A program made the translations under genes and the position numbers. From Chara braunii (Eukaryota; Streptophyta; Charophyceae; Charales; Characeae), in contig BFEA01000026.1 of assembly GCA_003427395.1 (NCBI GenBank), forward strand, positions 5,549,618 through 5,587,348: DNA of 37,731 bases, given 5' to 3'. Positions 29,850 to 37,731 of the stretch are shown here, piece after piece. Position 1 is the stretch's first letter, and each line of letters begins with the position of its first letter. The notes under the pieces were generated by a model. That model saw nothing but the letters and a program-made list of their open reading frames with translations. It was not told the origin of the DNA and searched no databases.

Positions 29850-32229
29850 TTTTAGCAGGCTCGTTCTCCTGCAGTAGCCCCATCTCAGGTGTAGGATTCT
29901 CAAGGAGATATTTTCTTGGTGTCTATTGTCGGTGATATTCCTTGTCCTTACTGTTGGTTGTGACTGTTTGCCCTTGGTTATCTTTCCCTTGTCGGGGTCC
30001 CTCAGTCCTTTGTACCCGACCATCGTTCTTCCCCACCCAAGGTTTATACTCAATGTTTGCTCCTGACCCTGACACTTGGTTCTCTATCGGCTTGATCGTC
30101 CCTTCATCCAGGGGTGGGGGCGACAAGTTGGCAACAACTCCACCACAATGTGCAACACCCGAAAGCCAACTTCGGGCCATAACATTCCCCAAGGAAGACC
30201 CTCCGCCATTGCCTTCTTGAGACTGGAACTGACATCTAAAATAGGGAAGATGTTCGAATATGTGACGTCCCAAAACTTTTTCGTCGTCGGACATATCTAT
30301 TTTTCAAGTTGCTGAGGAGCCAGTCCGCCAGTTGGATCAGTTTTTGTTCCACCGAAGTTTGTTGCTCTTGGTAGGCCTCCTTGGTGGCTGGCTCATGGGC
30401 CTCCTTCATTATTATATCAGGGGGAGGTGTAGAAGGGAGGAGAGATGGTCCTACCTCCATCGGGGCGGGGCCAAAGACATCCCTAAAGGGGTCGAGGCCA
30501 GTCGAGACTGTTTCCTCTCCCTCCCCCCGTCTAAGCCTGTTGTTGTGCCCCGTTGTCGACTACAGCAGTCAGAGAATATTCTTTTTTTTGTTGGCTTCTT
30601 CCCCCCTTCCTCTTCCCCCCCCTCTTCAGATTATGTTTTCTCCTCTCCCCTCAGCACTCGTTGTGTCCCCACAGACTTCCCTTTGGCCCCTCCCACTGCC
30701 CTCTCTAGTATTTGACCCCTCCCACTTTCATGCAAATAGGCCTGCAGCAATGGTCTAGGCAGGGGGGAGCTCCTCGTTTGGCCCTGCAGCTCCTGGTACA
30801 TTTTGGCTCTCCACTCCCGGTGGGCTTGGTGATTATGCCCCTGTCTGCTCCCCACTTCCTTTCCCTGTGACAACACTCTTCGGGTGAGGTTGTTGCCCCT
30901 GTTCTGCCGTTCCTGCGTGGTTCACCCAGCCTAGCATGTGTTGGTAATGTTTTGCGGCCTTTTCGGCCGTCTGCTGACGAGATTTGGGGCCTTCCAGCTC
31001 AGGCGGTGTCCATGTGTTCGGGGGTTTGGTTCCCCAGTTCGATTCCCCGGGCTTCTCTTATTTTCATCCCTTAGGATTGCCATCTTTTCCTTTCCCTTCT
31101 TCATAGACCCACCCTTCATGCCCTGGGTCCACAGTCCTCCACAAGTTTCCCCAAAACAGATCACGTAGGAGGCGGCCTGTGACTCTGTTTTGCGTACCAA
31201 GGTTGTTGGGACAATCCGTGTTCGTGCACAGGTGTCTGTATGCCGTGCAGCGGAAGCACCAAGGCCTGTGCTTGTGGACAGTGTGTATCCTGTACTCTTT
31301 GCCCCCCCCCTTATACAATATTATGTCGTCCATTGTAAACGGTTGGGATGGTGGGAAGTCAAGGGCTAGCATCAGGTACTCGTTCATTCTGGCTACATAG
31401 GACGGGAGGGGGTCGATGAAGTCCACTATATATCGAATTGTTCCCCCCGATCATGGATGAATGCTGCCTGAATCTCTATGGGGATGTGTCTGAATTCGAC
31501 CCAGTAGTGCGCCTCCATCATGTGGGTCCTCTTCTCCTCTGGGCCTTGCTTCAAGGGGGTCCAGGAGTATATGCGAACCTCTGATCTATCACACCTGAGC
31601 TTCCTCCAGCTATCGATGGTCTGATTATTTGTCTCATGAAGGCATAGAACCGTGAAGACGGTGGATGAGACCTGCTGGATCAAGATGTCGTCCTGCGCTG
31701 CCACCGGACAACCTTCGAGGGATGCTAGCCGCTTGTCAATCCACTTGATTTTATCATTAGTGGATTTATAGGCGACATCATCATGGAACACCAAATTGTT
31801 TGCGTGCTTTTGGTAGATGGTGTCCCTTTCTGCCGTCTTTTGCGATGGGTAGGATCTGATCTGCATCTTCTTTCCTCCACTCTCCACTGCTCTCTGTTCC
31901 GAGGGCGAAAGGAACTGTGATAGGAAGAACGCCCTCGCTGTGGAGAGGCTGAATAGGGGGAGGTGGAGGGTTTACCCTGGCCTGTAGGGTCTTACCTTGA
32001 TAGGGTCCCTTTAGTTTAGTTGCCCACGAGGTTTGTACTCCTGTTCCACTTGAGGTTGAGGGGCCTTCCTAACACTCCCCACGACAACTTTCCCCTTCTG
32101 ACCGATTCTCATGACCCATGTTCCCCTTTGAGTGCTCCCTCTGTGACTCACCCCTGTTCCTTTTTCCTGTTTTGTCCGTAGTGGCGGGAAGTCCTTCTTC
32201 CCTACCGTGGGTTGAGCTTCATTCTCCAT
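29850..32229 (-). mobile_element. LINE 2: ORF1 part of an L1-type relic
   Basis: Minus strand: Lys-rich N-terminus (MENEAQPTVGKKDFPPL, 32011-32229), the STNDKIKWIDKRLAS block (31426-31887), HYWVEFRHIPIEIQ resembling the DUF4283-like domain of plant LINE ORF1, the zinc knuckle PWCFRCTAYRHLCTNTDC (31211-31258), a Pro/Gln-rich segment, and QLADWLLSNLK followed by VLHIVVELL (30236-30130), matching LINE 1. It stops near 29850 where LINE 3 begins; no endonuclease or RT of its own is seen. Confidence 0.8.
31426..31887 (-). pseudogene. LINE 2 ORF1 core (gag-like) fragment
   Basis: An open stretch of 153 codons, best preserved ORF1 piece in the window. It carries RDTIYQKHANNLVFHDD, STNDKIKWIDKRL, QVSSTVFTVLCLHE and HYWVEFRHIPIEIQAAF. 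The same order is seen in LINE 1 (9891-10244). It would continue through a frame change at 31426 into the zinc-knuckle frame (31064-31426). Confidence 0.8.
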
Positions 32230-33140
32230 GCATGTACCCTGCTTTCCCTATCTAGGTTCTTTGCTTGTTCGATGCTTCATCGGGGGGTGAGCAGAAGCTT
32301 CAGGGATGCTTGCCTCACGACTCCTTTAAAGAGGAGCATAAATTTTGCCTTTTGTGGCTCTTCTGATTGTGCGAGAGCCTGACCATGTCTGACCGCTCCT
32401 CCATGTGCTATCGCACTTTAGCTCCTCGTTTAGTCTCTTGATTCTCCTTTCTTCCTACTTGTTGTGAAGCTGCTGTGTCCTTCTCCAGGTACAGGACGAT
32501 AGAACTCTCAGGCTTCCTTCCCCCACTAATCTTATTGACTCCTTTATTGCTTTTCCTTTTTTAGCATGACATGTTCCTGGCTTCTCCCTACGTTTGCTTG
32601 AGTTGTTGTTTTTTGGATCTTTTCTATGTTTATTATGGATGTTTTTATTCCGCCTCGTTTCCTACTGACTTGTTATTTAAGTGAGGTTGCTTCCTTCTGT
32701 GCCCACAAAGGTTTTGGAGGGGACATGGCATGTAAAGGGATCATAACAAGAAGGAAAGGCGGAGGAGAGGAGGATTTCACCCATGCGCTCATGTGCTCTT
32801 TCTCTCCTCCCGCTTAGTGATGACCCATTTGGCGTCCTGCTCCTCTCACACTCTTTATCACTGTTGCCGAATTGCTTCTCCCTTTCAGCACTGCTTGGTT
32901 GGATCGGCCTTCGGGCGCATCCGACTCTACCTCACCCTATGTGTTGCACACTTAGTTCTTCCCTCCCTCCTTCCAGACCTGTCAACCCTATGACAATCGA
33001 GACACCTCGTCGTGAGCCCTACCTTGCTCGACCCGATTCACCTCCTCCTTCTGTGCCGTTCTCCCGAGTTCCCTCCCTCCTCATCGTCCACCCTGGTGAA
33101 GCCAACCCAACATGCACCCCTGCGCTATGCTACTAATCAT
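32230..33140. other. No recognisable gene; possible LINE 2 leader then unknown sequence
   Basis: Directly upstream of the LINE 2 ORF1 start, so the first few hundred bases may be its 5' untranslated region. The plus-strand frame 32783-33136 (117 codons, Ser/Pro/Leu-rich) has no family motif. GGTTGGATCGGCCTTCGGGC near 32898 resembles the tandem unit starting at 33141. Confidence 0.45.
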
Positions 33141-33304
33141 GAATTTGTAGCAACCTTTCCTTCTGAGTGCACCAATCGCTCCTCCCGCTTGGCGTGGTTG
33201 GATTTGCAAGTGTATTAATCCCTAATTTGTAGCAGCTTTACCTTGCGAGTGTACCAATCGCTCCTCCTGGTTGGCGTGGTTGGCTCGGCCATCGGACGTT
33301 AGTT
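33141..33304 (+). repeat. 82-bp diverged tandem repeat, two units
   Basis: Units start AATTTGTAGCA at 33142 and 33224 and share ACCAATCGCTCCTCC and TTGGCGTGGTTGG; the last 20 bp differ. A weaker third relative lies near 32866-32925. Confidence 0.8.
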
Positions 33305-33818
33305 ATGAATCTCCCATGTAGGCGGTCGTGGGCAGCCATGGCCACGACCGCGCGGCCACGTGGCGACCAATGGGGGGGGGGGGGATCGTGGTGAGAGATG
33401 TAAAAAAAAAACAAAAAAAAGACTAACGAGCTAGTTTTTTTTTATTTTTTTTTCCGTTGATTGATTGATTGGTGGGGGAGGGGTCGCCCCCCCCTTCCGC
33501 CCCTTACAACAATCTCTCCCACCACGATAAACCTTGAGAAGGTTACCCGGGTCTTTCGACCTAGAAGGCCCTGAAAGAACAACAAAATGGGGTGTGCTAA
33601 GGATTTTTGGAAAATTGAATGTGGAGACACAGACAAATTGAAATCTCCCGTGTGGTCCCAGTGTTAGCGAGAAATGGCCATCACCGCGCGGGAAAGGAAA
33701 TGGGCGTGCGCAATTTTCGAACGTCTATCCAATCCGAAAAGTATCTTTGAACCTCCATACGGGCTACTTGACGTCTTTTCGAACGAAAGGGCGGGGGTAC
33801 GCACATGGGATCTCGTTT
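33305..33818. other. No recognisable gene; homopolymer runs
   Basis: Contains GGCCACGACCGCGCGGCCACG-type local repeats near 33340, an 11-12 base G run near 33372, A- and T-rich runs (33400-33452), and GATTGATTGATTGG. No domain-bearing frame. Confidence 0.5.
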
Positions 33819-34238
33819 TCAAATTAAGTCCCGTCGTCGCTCATTGTAGAGCTCAGATTCCGACGTGGGTGGTCGTAGCCTTGTGTTTTTTTTCTTAAAT
33901 TCGTCCTCGTCACATGTACGGTAGTGAAACCCCATTTTCCGATAACGCTCAATGTTGCGACAATTGTTGCAAAGAGTATTAGGCCAATGGCATGCCACTG
34001 CCGTCGACGGGATGACAATCAGATCGTTGAGGGGCAATAAAAAGGAATAGGGCGGAAAATGAGTATCAAAGATCACAAGCCCCGCACCCACGAACCCTAA
34101 ACACCTCGTTTCTGGAGGGAAATAGTAACATCCCCCGATCTTCACGATGGCTTCTTGTATGTGCAACTCGCATATGCATGGCATTTTCTCGAGCACGGGA
34201 AGTTGGCGCCTAGTCGGGCCAGTCTGATTAGTCCACAT
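33819..34238 (-). CDS. Hypothetical protein, 139 codons (arm B)
   Basis: Open from ATGTGGACT to a stop at 33819. The family is not recognised. The N-terminal third contains EAIVKIGGCYYFPPETRC then LGFVGAGLVI, also present in arm A with mostly third-position differences. The C-terminal half has a possible zinc-binding cluster, CHWPNTLCNNC followed by MGFHYRTCDEDEF, and ends Arg/Glu-rich. The ATG is kept in both arms (GCCATGTGGAC). A TATA box lies about 1.1 kb upstream, so a spliced leader or an upstream exon would be needed. It may be one exon of a larger gene, or a transposon-borne frame. Confidence 0.45.
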   Translation of the reverse strand: MWTNQTGPTRRQLPVLEKMPCICELHIQEAIVKIGGCYYFPPETRCLGFVGAGLVIFDTHFPPYSFLLPLNDLIVIPSTAVACHWPNTLCNNCRNIERYRKMGFHYRTCDEDEFKKKNTRLRPPTSESELYNERRRDLI

Positions 34239-34860
34239 GGCGTAAGCTAACTAGAGACGTGAGTCCATGTGAGTCTATGCAATCCGTCATTCGATCCAAT
34301 CAAAATGACAATTGTCTAGCATTTATTTGGGGGAGTGAGGAAACGAGAATAAATCATGCACGAAAATCAAAACGCACCAAAGTCTTAATTTGTCCATGTC
34401 ATCAAAAAAGCAATTCAACCAATGTATCCAGGCAAGCGTTTCTCTCCCGACTGGTTTTTGTGCTCCAACAAGTTCGCCTGACGAAATTTGAGCATCAAAG
34501 ATGAGCAGGTGCAAAAGATCATCAATTATCATTATAAACACGCATCATTCGTTACACGAAGAGAAGTGGAGGGAGAAAAAGACAAGGCCATTCGAGCTCG
34601 TTGACCTCTTAAATTCAACGATGCTTGTCCCCGCGAGATCTGATTGAACTTACAAAGACGAGCGAGGCGAGATCTTAGAAGTTGATATGGGCAATAATCC
34701 AAGAACAGAAACAAAAAGAGGGAGCGAGAGAGGAAGAGGCAGAGAACAAAAAGTGTTCACAGAGTCCTAGCTTGATTAAAAAAAAAAGGACTAGAGAGGG
34801 AGGAAGAGTTACAGACACACAAGTAGATATGAGGAAAATCGTTGCTCTGCCATTAACTTA

Positions 34861-34997
34861 AGGCATACACACACTAGGCCCTCAAAATTGCAAAATCACA
34901 AAATGAACGCCCTTATCAAGTGTTTGTAAGCAAAAGGCTCTATCTGGCTGCTCATTTTGCGATTTTGAGATTTTGAGGGCCTCGTTTGAGTATGCCC
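34861..34997. mobile_element. Tourist-like MITE, 137 bp, TTA target duplication
   Basis: Left AGGCATACACACACTAGGCC and CTCAAAATTGCAAAATC; right end as reverse complement GGGCATACTCAAACGAGGCC and CTCAAAATCTCAAAATC; the arms match over about 50 bp. TTA at 34858-34860 and 34998-35000. It interrupts arm B and is missing from arm A. Confidence 0.85.
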
Positions 34998-35368
34998 TTA
35001 GCTTCCAAATTAGGAGACGATCCAAATTAGGAGACAAAGAATAAAGTGCGCAAGCCTTCCAATCTCTTATTATGGCCTCAGGCCATGCAACCACTCGTAC
35101 ACACACACACCTTCCTTATGCAGGCACTGAAGATCCCGACCACCACTTACGAACCTCCATACCACAACGATCGTCACCCCGCCAACTTCTTTTCTACACC
35201 GACTTGCCCAGATCCTGCAGTCCGTCGCGGCCACCCGGTGCACAACCTCGCAAAACTACAGTCAGCTGGTCAGGACTTTTCGATTCACTGATCATCACAT
35301 CATCTCGCCACCACTTCGCTTAAGTTGGCAAATGGGTTGAGAGAGAGATTTTCAGATGTGTTTGTGGA

Positions 35369-35375
35369 TTTTATA
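35369..35375 (-). promoter_or_regulatory. TATA box in arm B
   Basis: TATAAAA within GCAACTATAAAATCCAC on the minus strand, aligned with the arm A box. It is followed by ATCTCTCTCTCAACCC, a plausible start-site region. Confidence 0.5.
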
Positions 35376-36153
35376 GTTGCAAAGGGGGAGATAGAAGACA
35401 TGAGAGAGAGAAGGAGAAGGGGTTAAAGAGAGGGAGGAGGGGAGTAAGATTATTTGCCTTGGGAAAGGCATACCTATCCGGGATCAGTAAGGACTTCTTG
35501 TACAGGGACGAAGGCGGGAAGGGGGAGGAGGTGGAGAATGGTGCGGAGCGGGACCAAGGGGAGAAAGAAGCGTGAAGGAAAAGGGGATGGAAAACAGTTC
35601 CGGGTCAAGCAAAGAAGGCACGAAAGAGAGAAGGGTGAAAATGGCTCGGGGAACAGCGGGAGGTGGGGGAAGCTTGCATGCATGGCGCTGACTCAAAATA
35701 AAAAAGTCACGAACACAGTTAATCTTCGTCCAATCCAGCTCTAGAACTAGTTCAAGATTTGAAAAATTCAAAAACAATATCGTCACATGGAATTAGGCGC
35801 AAGAAAATCGTACGCCTATTCAGATCCCTTGAGAAAATTCACCGAGTTTTCCTAGTAAACTACTATAACTACTTTCAGTATATTCAAACCTCTTACTAGT
35901 CAATTTTTTATCTTTATGTATATCAATATGAGAAAATTGATTGCTATTGTTAATTAAATTATATTGAGATAAATCAAAATGATTATGGATTTAGGAACAT
36001 TCATGTACAAGAAAAGACACGTCAGCAGGAAGTGCGCCCACAAATCCGGGTTGCCAACCGTCGAAAAACCTTTCTAGCGCGCTTGCTAAGACGCACATAA
36101 TTCTTACATAAATTCATTGACCTTGAAAAACAAAGAAGATTTCGAGAATTCGG

Positions 36154-36941
36154 ACAAAACAAAAATTATTTGAGGTGGGGAGACCTCAACGACCATTAAT
36201 TCCATGCATTACTCGTTTGCTGAAAAGAAGGTACCCCAAAACCCGTTAATAACCGAAAAGAAAAGAAGAGCAAAACATAGGGCTGCAAAAGTTCGTTCAG
36301 ACACATAAGCTGCCACGTCACACACGCGTGGCTCAGAACATCTAAGGGCGTCAACGACATGCTATTGCCTCAAACTTCCATTGGCTAGTTGTCCAACAGT
36401 CCTAAGCAGACGACAACGAGGAAAAGTCCTCATGTAGCGGTTTTGCAGACTGGGGTCTCGTTCGTTAACAAAATTAACCAGACAAATCACTCCACCAACT
36501 AAGAACCACCATGCACCACCACCCATAAAATCAAGAAAGAGCTCTCAATCTGTCCCAACTTATACTATGTCTGGTAACTGAAAAACCTTCGCCTCAACGT
36601 CACATCGAAATTCTTTATCAAATGAAAATAATAATAAAATATATATATTTTATATTAATTTATAACATATTATATGTATATAAAAATACATATGTATAGA
36701 TATTGGCCCGGTCGGGCAACTGGTCCTGCGCGTCTCTAGTAGCCTATTTCGCAGCCCTAAGGCTATAGTGGACTTTGGCGCCTGTGTCAAGGTATCGCAT
36801 TTTTTGCGGCGGGCGACCAGGACGTAAAGTGGGGTTCTTAGGGGGCAAAAAATTTTAGGGGACCAGTCCTTGGCAAAATTGCGGACTACCTACAACTAGC
36901 TCTGAGCCTCTGATAGAACCCGAACTTCTGAAAAAGGGAAG
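36154..36941. other. No recognisable gene; strongly AT-rich patch
   Basis: No reading frame with a known motif. At about 36610-36700 lies an almost pure A/T stretch with ATATATATTTTATATTAA and TATATGTATAT. Such tracts can be spacer or matrix-attachment-like DNA, but nothing decides this. Confidence 0.5.
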
Positions 36942-37039
36942 GACCGATCCTCGGGTGGAAGCGGACCCCAAAACGAAGTAGGGGGCGTTGGACTGGTCCT
37001 CGGTTGGAAGCGGACCCCAAAAAGAAGTGAGGGCATGTG
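36942..37039 (+). repeat. 49-bp tandem repeat, two units
   Basis: Units at 36942-36990 and 36991-37039 share TCCTCGG-TGGAAGCGGACCCCAAAA and GAAGT, with a few substitutions. Confidence 0.9.
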
Positions 37040-37131
37040 AACTACAAAAGGGCCCTCAAGCCAAGGCGTTGAGGCCTGTCTTCGCAAAACAGGGAGGTCA
37101 GGCGCAACGAAACAAGTATTTTGCAAGAGTC

Positions 37132-37490
37132 AACTTCGACGATTTTCTGTGCTCGGAAGAACCAACAGAAAAATCTGAAATTTTGAAATTCATGAATGAG
37201 GTCATGTTCTTTCCAGGAAAAAATTTAGAACATTTTCAAAAAATCATTTAGACTAATCGTCGAACCGATTGGACACATTTTACATTTTTGTCACTCAGCC
37301 ATGTGTGGGCCAACTGAAAATGTACTCCAAACTCGATGAGTTTTCGCGCTCAGAAGAACGCATGAAAAAATCTGAAAGTTTGAGTACCCGTAGATTTTGT
37401 TGTGATCTTTCCAGAAAAAAACGCTCAATAAATAAATCAAATTCATTCCGACTGTGAAATAGACCGCGACCGCAATTTGACCCATGTTTC
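37132..37490 (+). repeat. About 199-bp diverged tandem repeat
   Basis: AACTTCGACGATTTTCTGTG at 37132 and AACTCGATGAGTTTTCGCGC at 37330 begin units that also share GCTC-GAAGAAC, AAAAATCTGAAA, TTTCCAG and GAAAAAA in the same order. The second unit is cut by the microsatellite. Confidence 0.75.
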
Positions 37491-37505
37491 AATTTTGCTA
37501 TTCAG

Positions 37506-37568
<63 letters not shown>

Positions 37569-37690
37569 GTGTGTGTGTGTGTGTGTGTGTGTGGTAAGGC
37601 CCCTCCTCTCCCTCTCTCTCTATCTCTCTTCCTTTCTCTCTCTCACTCCCTATCTCTCTCTCTTACTCATATCGACAAATGGAACAAAAA

Positions 37691-37726
<36 letters not shown>

Positions 37727-37731
37727 TTTTT
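37506..37731 (+). repeat. (CT)n, (GT)n and CT-rich microsatellites
   Basis: About 30 CT units (37507-37566) pass through GC into about 12 GT units (37569-37593), followed by imperfect CT-rich sequence to the window end. Confidence 0.97.

Larger units (their letters stand above)
34055..36153 (-). repeat. Arm B of a diverged inverted duplication
   Basis: Minus-strand counterpart of arm A. It is longer by a MITE at 34861-34997 and an AT-rich segment of about 130 bp near 35865-35995 that has no partner in A. TATA, CT-rich leader and inner coding block are kept. The inner ends of the two arms face each other across about 8 kb that holds LINE 2 and LINE 3. Confidence 0.75.

Noticed and set aside
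31000-31060. tRNA-like boxes (AGCTCAGGCGG and AGTTCGATTCC)
   Set aside because: The T-stem arms CCCAG and CCCCG are not complementary and the sequence lies inside LINE ORF1.
24290-36153. The two arms as LTRs of one retrotransposon
   Set aside because: LTRs of one element are in the same orientation; these are inverted and no LTR polyprotein lies between them.

Overview
This is a eukaryotic nuclear contig, most likely from a green plant of the streptophyte lineage (land plant or charophyte alga). The best evidence is a U2 snRNA gene with the plant-type 5' end (ATACCTTTCTCGGCC), a U4-like RNA with the plant-type 5' end, and a plant-style snRNA promoter (TATA near -30 and an upstream element near -70). 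Repeat content agrees: L1-type LINEs with the plant zf-RVT C-terminus, Tourist- and Stowaway-like MITEs, poly(A)-tailed retroposons and CT/GT microsatellites. The species cannot be fixed from the window. There is an 814-base N gap at 13101-13914, a few single Ns near 18.0-18.1 kb, a 17-base poly-C edge and a 61-base G run, so this is a draft assembly.

Layout: 0-4.7 kb holds no recognisable intact gene; it has a 13-bp minisatellite, a foldback element, scattered copies of a short retroposon 3' tail, and a field of degenerate repeats (2.8-4.1 kb). 4.75-11.1 kb is the longest LINE relic (minus strand; ORF1 with zinc knuckle, RT, thumb, zf-RVT) with no endonuclease region visible. 11.1-13.1 kb shows nothing recognisable. 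14.0-15.95 kb is a 5'-truncated LINE. 16.1-18.7 kb has MITEs and retroposon tails.

18.97-20.0 kb is the most gene-like part: an apparently intact U2 snRNA (minus), a U6 snRNA retrocopy (plus) with a perfect 13-bp target duplication and A-rich tail, and a U4-like snRNA (plus) with an internal 48-bp tandem duplication. A degenerate MITE lies between U2 and U6. A tRNA-derived SINE follows at 20.55-20.86 kb, then two MITEs sharing one TTA target (21.05-21.28 kb).

21.46-24.25 kb holds two LINE 3' ends of a second family, one split by a 456-bp palindrome-rich DNA element. 24.29-26.0 kb and 34.05-36.15 kb are diverged homologous segments in inverted orientation, each with a TATA box and an unknown coding block whose substitutions fall mainly at third codon positions. 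Between these arms lie two more LINE relics (26.2-29.8 kb and 29.85-32.2 kb). The last kilobase is tandem repeats and microsatellite.

All six LINE relics lie on the minus strand. No intact protein gene is convincingly present; the best protein candidate is the 139-codon minus-strand reading frame at 33819-34238. The working picture is an old LINE-rich region whose retroposition machinery also delivered a SINE, a U6 copy and short-tail retroposons, next to a small snRNA cluster.
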